NCBI RefSeq assembly: GCF_048564905.1
Contig: NC_133008.1
Span: 7,586,453-7,650,452 of the forward strand
Reading direction: 5' to 3'
Source of the DNA: Vicugna pacos
Lineage: Eukaryota > Chordata > Mammalia > Artiodactyla > Camelidae
DNA: 64,000 nucleotides
Positions 43,021-54,079 of the stretch are shown one piece after another; positions within the stretch are counted from its first letter, which is position 1; every line of letters starts with the position of its first letter. The notes under the pieces are model-generated. The model ran no database searches, was not told the origin of the DNA, and saw only the letters and a program-made list of their open reading frames with translations. Made by a program: the position numbers and the translations under genes.

Positions 43021-43954
43021 TTAGACTAAAGCAGCCACAAAGTAAGTCGTCTTCCAGGGGCTTCGCCCCAGGTATTGGAGGTTCCTGATTATTTTGAAAG
43101 GGACAATGCTAAATCATGGACAGGTGAACAAAGTCAGCAAAAAATGTGTCTGCTGCAAAGCTCTTTGTCGGAGCCCTCAGCTTTTCAATTCTGCACGGGG
43201 TGACCTCAGGCCTTGGCGGGGTCAGAACCGGCGATGGGGGCGTCTGAGTGCACCCGCCCGTATCAGCAGATGACACGCCCCCGCCAGCCTGCATGCCCCG
43301 GGGCCGCCTCTGTCCTGGTTGTTAGCTGGGGGCTGTGCCATCAGTCTCGCTGCATCTCCGGGGGCTTTGGCAGCCCCTGGCTGGTCTGGTGTAGCTCAGT
43401 GACTGCAGGGCTGAGAGGACCACCAGGGACCTTTTATCCTTCACAGGCCAGAGGGAGCGTGTGCGATGCCAGGGCCGGCCTGGGTCAGCTTGGAAGGCTG
43501 AGGATGAGCACGGGCCAGCTTGCTGTGGATAGGTGAACAATTTGGCAGCAAGTGGGGCAGCGGGGAGCTCTCTCAACTTGGCCCCTGGAGTTGCAGCTCA
43601 GTAACAGGGTTTTTGGCAACAGCAGCAAAAGAAGTTGGAAACAACACAGTAGGAGCTTTGAATCCAGTGCCATTTGGAAGCCAGTGTTATCAGTTAGGCA
43701 TGCATTTGGCTGCAGATAACAGAGACCCTCATTTAAACACATGGGGATTTATTTTACGTGCAGGATAATTCCGGAGGCAGGCAGGCAGTCCATGGCTGGT
43801 GCGGCTGCTCCGGGATGTTTCCGGAAGCCAGACTCTTTTTATCTTTCCATCCTTCCATCCTCAGCAGCTGGCCTTCATCTTCACAGAGAGGTCAGGGAGA
43901 AGGGAGACAGAATGCGGGCCGGGTCAGCCCCAGGCAGACAGTGCAAAGGGCGCT
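43021..43954. other. Mostly unassigned sequence, no gene seen
   Basis: The phrase TTTGGCTGCAGATAACAGAG at about 43710, with GGGGATTTATTTTACGTGC after it, belongs to a common ancient repeat I recognise by texture but cannot name. The rest is GC-rich and unassigned. Confidence 0.35.
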
Positions 43955-44098
43955 CACTCGCAGTCCAGAGGTCTGGGCCCACGGGCTACTCCGGGTCACC
44001 TTGGGGCAAGTCACTTCCATCGTCTGGACTTTTTCTCGCCTGTCAGATGTTGAACTATATTATCTCTAAAGTCGGTTCCATTGTCTCAGTTATCTATC
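43955..44098 (+). mobile_element. MIR (MIR3/MIRc-like)
   Basis: GTCACCTTGGGGCAAGTCACTTCC followed by TATTATCTCTAAAGTCGGTTCC, which is the MIR3/MIRc-type 3' part. Confidence 0.6.
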
Positions 44099-44124
44099 TG
44101 GGTTCTGTTTTGTTTTGTTTTACA

Positions 44125-44560
44125 AACTGCCTCTAAACCTTCTAGTTTAAAAATGTCTGTTCTGCTCATGAATCTGCAATTTCCGTAGGGCTCGGCGAGG
44201 ACAGCTGGTCTCTGCTCCGTCCAGTGCTGGCTGGGGGGCTGGGGAGGCCTGAAGCTCACTCTGCATCTAGCAGGGGCTGCTGGGGCTTGTCTGGGACGTT
44301 AGTTGGTGCTGTGGCTGGACATCTGCACCCAGACTTCCACGTGGCTGCTTGGCTTCCTCACAATGTGGTCACTGGGTTCTAAGGGTGAGTGTCCCAGGAG
44401 AAAGCCAAGAGAGGCCGAGGGGGCTTTTCTAACTGGCCGGTGATGTCACGTGAAGTCACTCCTGCCATGTCCTCTTTCCCCGTTCAGAAGAAGCAGGCGG
44501 ATGTCAGACGTTCCTTTCAAGGGAGGAGCGTTGAAGAATTTGTGGACATGTGAAAATCAC
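44125..44560 (-). mobile_element. Ancient LTR-like repeat
   Basis: TCTGCTCATGAATCTGCAATTTCC, TCCACGTGGCTGCTTGGCTTCCTCACAATG, GGTGAGTGTCCCAGGAGAAAGCC and GAAGAATTTGTGGACATGTG resemble a high-copy MaLR-like fossil in antisense. Broken and very diverged; the family was not secured. Confidence 0.45.
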
Positions 44561-44864
44561 CAGGCTCCTGTAGGTTTCAGACTCAAAGTTCCTCTTCTTC
44601 TGTGCCTCCTCTCACTGTCCTGGAAGACAAGGGAGGCTGCTTCTCGGGGCAAGGACTACAGATGAACTGTTACGGAAAAGGTTTAGTAGTCACGGGCTGC
44701 TTTGGGGGCAGCCCTGGCCTGACCTCCGTGGGGCCGGGACTGGGGCCTTCCTCAGTTTGAAAAGTGCACGAGACTTAGTTCATTTTGAGACTTGCTCCCT
44801 GGCAACCCGGGACTTGAGAATACTCGAACAGCAGCCTTTGAAAGTAGGCGGTCTTTTAACAGTT

Positions 44865-44972
44865 CACCAACAAGGGTTCACTGGCCATTTCTGAAGCGCC
44901 CGGCGCTGTGCTGGGCCTGCGCTCCTTGCCTGAAGAATTTCTAGTTTTATTGGGGAGACGGACAACTGGGGA
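44865..44972 (+). mobile_element. L2 fragment
   Basis: CGCCCGGCGCTGTGCTGGGC, TTTCTAGTTTTATTGGGGAGACGGACAAC resemble the L2 opening segment (ggcactgtgctagg... gcttacattctagtggggagagacag). Confidence 0.5.
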
Positions 44973-45299
44973 CGCCCCCGCCTCGCCCAGCCAGCCGTAT
45001 CTGATTTCAGTCTGTCCCCAGTGTCCACCCTGGGCTTGGCGTAGAGACAGCGTTGGTTACCGTATTGGTCAGTGACTGAACCTTGACCTGAAATGACTTG
45101 GCTAAACAACAAACACAAAGATTTTGTTTGTTTGCTTTGGGTTTGAGTAACTGGAGAGAACCAGGGGTGGCTCTCTGACTTCGGGCACACCTGGGTCCCT
45201 GGACTCCAGTGATGACGTAGAGTCTTCCCCCCGCACCTGTGTGTCAGACGGCACGCCGCAGGCCCCGGTGGGCCAGGCTGCCGCGTTTTCATGCTGTGT

Positions 45300-45700
45300 G
45301 TAGCTCCCTCCAGCACTGACTCTGAGCTCAGCTTGTGCAGTTTGCTCTGGCCACGTGGAGGTTAGCAGGTGTGATACCAGGAGAGGCCCAATGAGCTGCT
45401 AGCACGCTGGGGCTGGTCTTCATGGAGCCCGGCCATCCAGCTCTGAAGAGCTCGGGGCTAGACTGCTGGAGAACGGAAGGCCACGTTGACAGAGACCTAC
45501 CTTGCAGGACGAGCCATCTCAGACCAGCTCTCAACTGAATGCAGCCACACGAGTGACCTCAGCCACCACCCCGAGTCATAAAACCCCTCAGCTTAGCCCG
45601 GGGAATCCACGGAATGACGAGAAATCATAAATGGATGCTTTAGGACCCCAGGTTTTGGGACACGTGGTTACGTGACCACAGGTAACTATTACATCCTCTC
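45300..45700 (+). mobile_element. Ancient MaLR-like LTR fossil
   Basis: GACTCTGAGCTCAGCTTGTGC, CCACGTGGAGGTTAGCAGG, CTAGACTGCTGGAGAACGG, CTCTCAACTGAATGCAGCC, then GAGAAATCATAAATGGATGC and GTGACCACAGGTAACTATTAC follow the order of a common MaLR-like fossil including its polyadenylation region. Broken and old. Confidence 0.5.
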
Positions 45701-46365
45701 TAAGTGATGGCAGGGCAGCTGCCGACGACTCCAGGCTGAGAAATCCCAGTAGACACCGAATACCGTTTTTCGATGGGATTAATTCTCATTTAACAAATGC
45801 AAGTCACTTGGAACCAGACACTATGGCCGAGAGGTGAAGACCAGGCCGGAGATGTGAGCCCATCCTTGTAGGCAGGGGGTGTTGGGTCAATCCCACCCAA
45901 CCCGTGAACTGGGGTACAGTGGGAGAGTGGGGACTTCCCAGTCAGAATCATCAACAGATAACCTGCACGGGGAGGGCGCTGGGTGGGTGAGGGCGTGAAC
46001 GAGTAACGATGAGTGTGGGCTGAGTCGAGGAAGAATTTTGAGAAGGGCTAATATTTAAGTCAGGACGTGTCAGGAGTCAGGGACAAGGGTTTCTAAGTGG
46101 CAGGCAAGCTGAGGCGTAGAACAGGAGACAGGAGAACGCCCAGACGTGGGACTCAGGGTCCTGGGTAAGTGACAGCTGGGTGAGGATGCCGGACAGATCG
46201 GCCACCACACTTGGAGAGGGTCAGATGTCTCAGCCGAAAGCGCTGTGTTTGCTGGGACTCCAAATATATTTTAGGCTTTTTCTCCCGATGGGAAAATTCA
46301 CTTGTATGTTCGGAAAAGTGTCCAGGTGTTTCTGATCCATTTACACTCAAGTCATCAGTGTTGGG
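45701..46365. other. Unassigned sequence with an L2-like trace
   Basis: AAGAATTTTGAGAAGGGC, AGGACGTGTCAGGAGTCAGG and GTGGCAGGCAAGCTGAGGC near 46030-46120 have the texture of sense L2. Not secure. Confidence 0.35.
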
Positions 46366-46383
46366 TGTGTGTTTCTGTGTGTG

Positions 46384-46423
<40 letters not shown>

Positions 46424-46424
46424 T
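46366..46424. repeat. (TG)n microsatellite
   Basis: GTGTGTGTTTCTGTGTGTGTTTCTG and then about 14 uninterrupted TG units ending GTATGTGCGCG. Confidence 0.95.
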
Positions 46425-48068
46425 AAATGTGGGAAGCTATTTAATGTCCAACAAATCCTGGAAACGTTCTGTTTTGGCACTTGCCGCCGCAGACTGTTTG
46501 TCTGGGGAATAGGAGGCTGCATTTGGCTGGGCCAAGCTGCCGTCAGCTGTCCCAGGCTTACAGCAAAGAGGAGCGGCCTGAGCCCTCCTGAGGCCACAAT
46601 GTCCAGGCTGCTCAGGGGCCGAGCAGGGGCTCTGAGTGGCGGCTTGTGGTGGCCGGGCTGCCGGCCCCAGGGGAGCCCTCACAGGGGACACACAGTTGTC
46701 ACAGGTCTTCGCAGAGGCCTGGCACCCTCCCCCAACTCCAGTTGGTCACTGAGGCATGAGGACAGTTTGTACCCAGTGATCTGCCCGGTGCAAGCTTGTG
46801 ACACACCAGCCACGCGGGCCAGCCACCTCCCGGAAATAGAACAGGGTAGGCGCTGGTCTCACTGAAGATGGAGGGAGCCCCAGGGGCCTGCTGGGGCTGG
46901 CAGACACCCAGCAATGGGGGGCGGGGCGCGGCCGCTGATCTCAGGACAGACAGATGGACATGTGGAGACGGCCACAGCTGCTCCTCGATGGGGAGGCAGG
47001 AGGCAGGGAGGGATGAGCACAGAAGGACAAGTTCAAGCCTCAGGGTGAATGAGGCTCGGCTCAGACCAGCGCTGGGGTGTCCTCCTGGCCACTCCTCGCT
47101 GTTCTCACTCCTGCTGGCCCCCCTGCTGTCCTCACCCCTCTGGGCTGCACCTCTGGCAACCGACACCCCACCTTTTTGATTTGGCTTTGACCCTTCCTGC
47201 ACTGGAGGCCCTCCGGGCACGGCTCAGCTCCTGGACCCAGCCCCTCCCTCCCTCCCTGCCTGGCCCCAGGTGGCCGGGGCAGCCGCTGCGTCCCGGGGGA
47301 CTTGGCTGAACGAGGCCATCTTCCTGGACAGCAGCAGTGTGAGGATGCGTGAAGATGAGAGCAGTTTTGCACGTTGTTTAATATAATAAACAGGAGTCCA
47401 GGGCGCAGGAGGACCGAATTGTTCTTTCACCCTCACTGCGGCCATTTATCCACCTGTGTCTGGGCAGCAGCTGAGTCTGAACCCTCATTTCAGGGTTCAA
47501 GCCCTTTGTGGCCAGCCTGACCCCCTCTGTATCGCAGCCCTCAAACAGCAGTGGAAACACCCATTGCAGACTCACCGGCCCTCATTGCCCCCCAGAAGCC
47601 GCGCGCCTGCGTTGGGGCTCTTTTTACTGCAAGTGCTGGGAGCATAGCTCACACTGGCTTAAGCATCAAAGGAGCTTTGCTGGGCTCTGGGAATTCTGGT
47701 CTCGGGAGCAGTTGACACCCCCCTGGGAGGTTTGCCTTTCTCTCGGCTCTGTGTTCCCTTGGTGGCTTGGCTCTCAGGCAGGTTCTTCCCCTGTGAGGGC
47801 GGTGACCGCCCCGCCAGCTCCAAGCCCACATCCTACCAGATGTGTGGCCCCAGTGGTCCCAGCAGGATCCTGCAAGGGACACTGATGCAGCCGCTGCCAT
47901 GCGTCCCCCAAACCTGTCACTGTAGCTGAGAGGATGTGCGGCTTTGCTTGGCCAGGTCTGGGTCCTGTGCCCACCCTCAGGTCAGGGGATGGGATCAACC
48001 CCACCCACGCCCACGTGGGCTGAACACGGCTAGGGCGTGGCTCTGCAGAGGAGCTTGGGGCGCTACCG
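46425..48068. other. Unassigned GC-rich sequence, no gene seen
   Basis: A GC-rich stretch with overlapping chance frames on both strands (for example 46302-46865 plus and 46699-47220 minus). The block at 46918-46940 has GGGGCGGGGCGCGGCCGC, including a NotI-type site with several CpGs, but no wider island. A short AATAAA at about 47385 has no upstream gene. Confidence 0.4.
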
Positions 48069-48081
48069 AAAGAATGGGAGG

Positions 48082-48309
48082 AAGTAATGCCGTTTGCAGC
48101 AACATGGATGGACCTAAAGATTCTCATACTAAGTGAAGTCAGACAAATACCACATCATATCACTTGTATGTGGAATCTTACAAAATGATACAAATGAACT
48201 GATTTACAAAGCATAAATAGATTCACAGGCATAGAAAACAAACTTATGGTTACCAAAGGGGAAAGGGGGAGTTCGGGATTAGCAGGAGGCAAAAAACAAA
48301 AAAAAAGAA
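48082..48309 (+). mobile_element. L1 fragment with 13-bp target duplication and early poly-A
   Basis: GCAGCAACATGGATGGACC, GTGAAGTCAGACAAATACC, TATGTGGAATCTTACAAAATGATAC, ATAGAAAACAAACTTATGG and TACCAAAGGGGAAAGG are the sense ORF2 end and early 3' UTR of cetartiodactyl L1. It stops after GGGATTAGCAGGAGGC with an A-rich tail, before the usual 3' end. AAAGAATGGGAGG flanks it at 48069-48081 and 48310-48322. Confidence 0.92.
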
Positions 48310-48322
48310 AAAGAATGGGAGG

Positions 48323-48419
48323 CGCACTGGGAAGGTGAGACCGGCAGATGTGATTCCAACGCCTGCCCCCACCCGGGTGCCGTTCCTTCTTGCCCCATCC
48401 CTGAATCTGCCCTCTCTCC
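48323..48419. other. Short unassigned gap
   Basis: Sequence between an L1 insertion and an L2 block; the left edge repeats the L1 target site. Confidence 0.5.
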
Positions 48420-48672
48420 TCTGAGTTCTCCCAAGCTCACCTCCTCCAGGAAGCCATCTCTGATTACATCAGCCCTCTGTGTTTTCTTCTTCCCAGAACC
48501 CCCAGGCTTTGTCAGGCCTGCCTATGCAGTGTTTATTACCTCAAGCTGTTACCATCTTCAGCTTTATATGCGTTTGGGTTTTTGTCCCACGTTCACGGTG
48601 AGGTCTTTGAGGGCAGGATTTAAGACAGCTCTATCCCGAAGGCGTCCGACATGGTAAAGAGCTTTGGACATT
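48420..48672 (-). mobile_element. L2 LINE, antisense
   Basis: AAGCTCACCTCCTCCAGGAAGCCATCTCTGATTAC and GTGAGGTCTTTGAGGGCAGG are typical antisense L2 phrases (cacctcctc...aggccttccctgac; gagggcaggg). Confidence 0.65.
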
Positions 48673-48871
48673 TCTCTAGGGCTTCTGCTCCTAGCCTGTG
48701 CCCTGCTCATAGCACATTTGGCCTGATCTTCATTTCATTTTTCTGCGTTGGTGAAGCTTTTCATGTGAGCCTTTGACACACCATCTTTTCGCACTTTGCA
48801 CCAGTTTTATTAGGCAAAGCCTTAGGATCCCGGGGTTTACACCGCTGTTGTCACCTGTCCTTCCTTGCCTT

Positions 48872-49012
48872 GTGGGCTTAGTCAAGGTACTTATCCTCTT
48901 GTTGGCTTACCTTCTTCATCTTTACAATGGGGAGAACGCTTCCCCTACAGTCACACGGACGGAACAGGCAAGGTACGTGAAAACGACAGCAGAGTGCTGG
49001 GCTGAATGAATG
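48872..49012 (+). mobile_element. MIR
   Basis: GGTACTTATCCTCTTG, CTTCTTCATCTTTACAATGGGG and AAGGTACGTGAAAACG in MIR order, diverged. A GAATGAATGAGTGAGTGAGTG repeat follows at 49004-49028. Confidence 0.65.
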
Positions 49013-49028
49013 AGTGAGTGAGTGAGTG

Positions 49029-51274
49029 AACTGGCCAGTCAGATGAGCCACACAGCATGTGGGACTCTTGCCAGGGGACTCCGTGAGAGAAGAAAACCCT
49101 GTTTCATGGTGTGGAGGAGGCCTCAGTGTAGACAGCAGGGCCCCGGCCAGGCTGGTCCAGAAGCTGGCCAGGTCTGCAGGACGATCAGCAGGTGTGGTCA
49201 GGGGGCCCCGCCTGGAGGAGAGGAGGAGGCTGGTAAGGCCCAGGAGCTGGTCAGGCCCTGGCCAGACCATCTCCAGGATGTCTGCCTCTGCTGGGCAGCG
49301 TGGCATCTGCCCCCGCGTCTTTTGGTGATAGCAGCCTGGTTTTCCTGGAGCAACCCCCCCCTTCTCTAGTCCCAGGCTATGGCTTGGAATAGGCTGACCC
49401 CACCATCTAGTAATTAGCACATGACCCAGTCAGCCCCAAAAGAGGCAAATTCCAGACTTTTCCTGGAAACTTTGGCATAGAGAGGCTCTCTTTCCATTGG
49501 GGTTGGGGAGGTGGCAGAATGTGGGCCTGAAGCTGCTGGGGGCCACAGTATGGATAGCACCCCCGCCCCAATAAATAAAGCCAACACAGAGAAACCAGAG
49601 CTGAGAGATGGGGAGGGAGCATCCAGATGATGTCATCAGAGCACCTGCATCCAGCCATACCTGCCTCTTCATGGATCTATCAGTAGAAAGAGGGAACCCG
49701 TTCTTTGTTTTTAAAGTTCATCTGACCCTGTTCTGACTTCTGGAGATAAACGTCCTGACTGCTATACTGCCCTACTGAGAGCAGGTGTTCTCCCCAGACC
49801 CCAGCCACATTACAGACCAGTTTCCCTAGGGGTGTTCACTCCCATGGGGTCTGCATTTTTGAGGTCCCTGTCAGAGGTCACACAAATAAATGGTCATAGA
49901 TGGGAGAGGCTCTCAGTGATAACGCAGTGAGTGGAAGCCATGTTCACAGTCCATCTACCGGAACCTGTCTCGTCCTCAGTGACAGCTCAGTGTCGTGTTG
50001 TGGCTTCGTCCCAGCGGCCTCAGAATCTGGAACGTGTGCTGACCACATTGAGGAAAGTTTCCTTCCCATTGTTCATCATTCAAAGTCTCATTGCGATTTT
50101 TTCTGGGTATGCTGGTTCGTATTTTCACACGCACGGTTGGTTCGGTAATGGAAATAATTGCATGCGCTGATAAAGTGTGGCAACAAATGAAAGAAAATGA
50201 TATAAAAGCACCCACCCTCGTGCTTGCGTGAACACAGAGGAGGAAAATTTCCGCCTGTGGCTAAACAGGAACAGAGCTTCGGAGCCGCTCTTCCCCGGCC
50301 GGTTCCAGTGACACATCCTTGCAACTCCAGACCACATGGATTGCTCGGAGCTCGTCCACCCCCTGCAGTTTCTTCAGATTCACTTCTGGGCCTGGATAGA
50401 GGCTGTGCTTGGGGCGTCTGATACAGGACAGGGCTGCGTGGCTCGTTACTGAAACGACCTCAGGGCCAGAATCGTGCTGTGAAAGCTACATTTGGTGTCC
50501 AAGGGTTCAAGATGGACCGTCCTATCCTCAGACAGAGGGGAGACTGCAAGATAAGAGGAAGGGTGCCCTATGACAGAAGGGATCAGCAGCCCCTGTGAGC
50601 TGACTCTGGTCTGCGGACAGCGCCCACGTCTGGGTGCTGGGTGCCTGCCTGGATGGTGCCTGGTGGTGTTGGCTGGCATCAGGCCCCCCATCCTGCCCTC
50701 CAGCAGTGCCCCCTTGTCCTCAGAGATAAGCTCTTCAACTCCCCTTGGGTGTATCCTTTCTCGAAAGACTCCTGGACACAGCTCAGGGGCTGCAGGTGTC
50801 TAGGAGTGCCCCAGTGTTCCTTGCTGGACGACTGGGGTTAGGGTCGTGCACCCTCACACCAGCTCCCAGACACCTGGGGACAGTGGCCAGGCCTCTCCCA
50901 GTCCCAGGGGAGGCTACTGAGGCCAAACTGTTGTTCCTGTTAAAATGTGTTGTGAGTGGAATTCACGTGGGCTAAATACATATATCCTAATTTGAGAGGG
51001 GGAAAGAAAACATGGTTGGTTGTCTTCCAAAGGCAGTCACTTGCCTGGTTAGTGTTTCTCTCTCTCCTGCCCCCAGATTACAGAGAGAAAATGTCCAGGT
51101 CATGTTTCCAAATTTCATTTCATAAACTGAAAACACATTTTAGGTCTCCCAGGACGGAAGACACCTTCATCTAGTTAACTCAGTTTTTGATGTTTACACG
51201 ATGTAAGGTCCTGTAACCTTTCCCTTGTTTAAGCGAACTAGGAGAATTGTTACTTTGCCAAGTCTTCCTGTTCT
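49029..51274. other. Unassigned sequence, no gene seen
   Basis: Over 2.2 kb without a confident repeat call. The first part (49030-49700) is GC-rich with chance frames on both strands, including a 180-codon minus frame. The part from 50930 to 51280 is AT-rich and ends in the T-run of the next L1. No splice pair or RNA gene was seen. Confidence 0.35.
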
Positions 51275-51715
51275 TTTTTTTTTTTTAACATTCTTCTATT
51301 GTAGTAAAATACATTTTTCACTTTACCCATTTTTAAGCCTACAGTTCAGTGGCATTAATTATATTTATAATGGTGTGAAACCATCCCCACTGGCTATTCC
51401 CAAAACTTTCTCATCACCCCATATAGAAACTTTGTAACCATTTAGCAATAACCCATGTCTCCCCGCCGCAGCTCATGGTTTAACCTCTCATCTGCTATCT
51501 ATCTCTATGAATTTGTCTAGTCTGCTTATATGAAAATGGTCTTTTGTGTCTGGCTTCTTTCCCTGAGCACAGTGTTACCGGGGTTCAGCCACGTTTGAGA
51601 ATGAATCAGTACTTCATTCATTTTTTATGACTGAATACTATTCCATTATGTGCATTTACCCCATCTGGTATATCCATTCATCAATTGATAGCCATTTGAA
51701 CCTCCTCATTCTTAA
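51275..51715 (-). mobile_element. L1M LINE 3' end, antisense
   Basis: T-run, then TTCTATTGTAGTAAAATACATTTTTC, CCTACAGTTCAGTGGCATTAATTATATTT, GGTGTGAAACCATCCCCACTG, TCTGGCTTCTTTCCCTGAGCAC and GACTGAATACTATTCCATTATG in antisense L1M order. It is 5' truncated. Confidence 0.9.
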
Positions 51716-51824
51716 ATTTTGGTCTTGAACAGTTTGGGGGAGTAAATTTAATATTAACATTTTATTCCTGTAAAGTCTTCATTCATAATACCACTTGGAC
51801 TATTGACTAGAATGAAATGGGACA

Positions 51825-52058
51825 TTTATTGATTGTCTTCTATAAACTAGGCAGTGTGCTGGGGCCACGCACATGGTGTCAACTCATTTAATCCTCAAAA
51901 ACATAGCAGAAGTAGATCTTATCACCCCATTTTGAAGATGAAAACACTGAAACTCAAGAGAGGATAAGGGACTTGCTCAAGGTCACACAGCTAGCACGTG
52001 GCTTGGCTGAGCTGTGAGCCCTGGTTAGTCCCTTATCCACATGTTCCCATCCAGACAT
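51825..52058 (-). mobile_element. MIR, antisense
   Basis: CAACTCATTTAATCCTCAAAAAC, CACCCCATTTTGAAGATGAAAACACTGAAACTC and GACTTGCTCAAGGTCACACAGCTAGCACGTGGC are well-preserved antisense MIR. Confidence 0.95.
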
Positions 52059-52430
52059 CCTGTCTGCTCTCTCTCAGTAATCATGAAGACAAACTGGTTC
52101 ACGCCACTGTGTCCCACTTGGAGATGTGACGGAGATGCCTTCCTCCCAGATGCATCAATAGAGCCTCAAGCCCTGGTCCAAAATGGCCCAGGTTTCATCC
52201 TTTGGCCTTAGTGTATCCCTTATCAACTCTTCAAAGATGAGAGAAAGTAGGTGGGAGTCACATGTGTGCCTGCTCTTAGGGAGGCGTTGGGACCCTTGAG
52301 TAACTGGTCTGTTTGCACTGCAATTGGAGAACCAGTGACCAGCTACCTCACTGAGCGCTCTGCTCTGGCAGCAAAGTCAGGGACACATTCATTCCCTCCC
52401 TTTTCCCTCTCTGCCTCCCTTCTGACTATC

Positions 52431-52735
52431 TGTCCATCCATCCGTCCATCCACCCATCCATCCATCTGACATCCATCCATCCAACCATCCAAGAATCCAT
52501 GCATTTATTCATCTGCTCATCCACCCACCCATCCATCCATCCATGCATCCACCCATACATCCACTCATCTATCCATCTGTCCACTTATCCATCCATCCAT
52601 CTGTTTGACACCCGTCCATCCAACCATCCATGAATCCATGCATTTATTCATCTGCTCATCACCCACCCATCCATCCATCCGTGCACCTACCCATACATTC
52701 ACTCATCCACTTATCCATCCATCCATGCATCTTGA
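52431..52735. repeat. (CCAT)n array with 139-bp higher-order duplication
   Basis: About 300 bases of CCAT/CCAC-type tetranucleotides. Copy A (52466-52604, 139 bp) and copy B (52605-52731, 127 bp) both contain GAATCCATGCATTTATTC and CATCTGCTCATC at 139-bp spacing (52493 and 52632). Copy B lacks about 12 bases present in copy A. So the array was duplicated as a block after the tetranucleotides formed. Confidence 0.95.
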
Positions 52736-52737
52736 CA

Positions 52738-52825
52738 ATGTTTGTTGCAGGCCTGGTGGATGCTAGGTCCTGTGCTAGGCAGCACCAATGACCAGTGAGA
52801 CAAACATGTGTCAGTAGAGGATGGA
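52738..52825 (+). mobile_element. L2 fragment
   Basis: TGTTTGTTGCAGGCCTGGTGGATGC, TCCTGTGCTAGGCAGCACC and ATGACCAGTGAGACAAAC resemble the L2 start of the 3' region. Confidence 0.45.
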
Positions 52826-53579
52826 TCCAATCAGTATAATGTATTAAAAGTCAGGAAACTATTTTAAAAATCCTGATTCCTGGCTACTCCTGGAAACGCT
52901 GGGAGACCAGGCAGCACCGGAGCCCAGTATGCCGCCTGGTGGTGCCTGCCAGACGTGGGTGGGTAGCACTGTGCAGGGCGTCTGCCTCTGGTTCCCCTCA
53001 GCCCCGCCACTGCTGGCTGTCTTGCACCTGGACCACGCCGCATGCCAGGCCCCGAGAGGCCTTTGAGCCTGCACCTCCCACTAGAGCTGTGTTTGCAGCA
53101 ACCGCTGCCTGGCTTCACAGTCTGCCCCAGCCTGAGACCTGGACTTTGTTCCAGCACATTCTGCCCCTGAACTCGCAGTTACCTCATCTGCACAATAAAG
53201 ATGGAGGGAGGTGAGTGAAGATGCTACCGGAGCTGAGAACGATCTGCAGGCTGCAACATGCTGTTCAAAAGAAAGGGCTGCCAGTGCTGAGAGCATGAGT
53301 CTCCAGGAGAGGGTGAGCAAACGGGCCTTGCTTGCCGACAGGCTGCGTGCTGTACTGTGGATTCTCCTGCTGGTTGAGGAGGGCCGCTGGTTGGCATCCA
53401 GCCTGCACGCTGCTCAGTGCTGTCAGTGGTGGGCACGTGGGCCTGTTTCTCCCGTCAGCGCCCGTGTAGAGACGGGCCTCGGGGAGCATCTCACCCGTCC
53501 CACTGGGTCTCTGATGCTGGGATGTCGGCGTTTGCCCCGCCTTCCCCACCAGTGAGGGGTACATGTTTGATTTTACCCA
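52826..53579. other. Unassigned GC-rich sequence, no gene seen
   Basis: No recognised repeat. GCCGCCTGGTGGTGCC at 52930-52945 is a weaker CTCF-like core on the minus strand (CCACCAGGCGGC). Chance frames occur on both strands. Confidence 0.35.
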
Positions 53580-53700
53580 CTCATTCATTCTTACACCAAG
53601 TCTCGATTAAGCCCCTTCTAGACGTGGAGGACGCCGCAGTAGAATAAGACTGACAGCTGCTGAGGGGCTCACCTTTCCCTGGGAATAAAGGATGACACGT
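53580..53700 (+). mobile_element. L2 fragment
   Basis: CATTCATTCTTACACC, then CAGTAGAATAAGACTGACAGC and GGGGCTCACCTTTCC follow the L2 order attcattc... cagtgaacaagacagacaa... ctcatggagctt. Confidence 0.5.
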
Positions 53701-54079
53701 TCTGGCCACGCCTGGCTGGCCTTCTCTGGCTGGTCTCGGCTAGGGGACTGGATGGACAGATGGGAGGGTGGGCGCGCTGAAGCTCTCTGCCGACTGGAGT
53801 CTCTGTCCCAGCTGGGTCCGGGCTCCGGGCCCAGCCACATCCCGTCGTGGCCTCTTGAAGTCCTGAACGTTGACACGGGCAGGCCCGCCGGGGCCCTGCC
53901 TGGTGCACGTCTGTGCACCACAGTGGACTCTCTGCAGGCACCCGGCCATGGACGTTTCAGCTTTGTGTACAGGAAGACCCAGCTCGCCAGTTACTCAGAG
54001 CACATGCAGGGCCTCATACCCCCTCGTTCTTTCATTTCATGCTAATTATTTAGCATCAGGACGGGTGTGAGGAGCAGGA
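53701..54079. other. Unassigned sequence, no gene seen
   Basis: GC-rich with chance frames in both directions; a short L2-like edge at its right end. Confidence 0.35.

Noticed and set aside
52431-52735. Regularly spaced short repeats that could suggest a CRISPR-like array.
   Set aside because: Units are 4-bp tetranucleotides with no spacer-repeat structure, in a mammalian genome.
52930-52945. A second CTCF-like core on the minus strand (CCACCAGGCGGC).
   Set aside because: The match is shorter and weaker than that at 29465, so it is mentioned but not called as a site.
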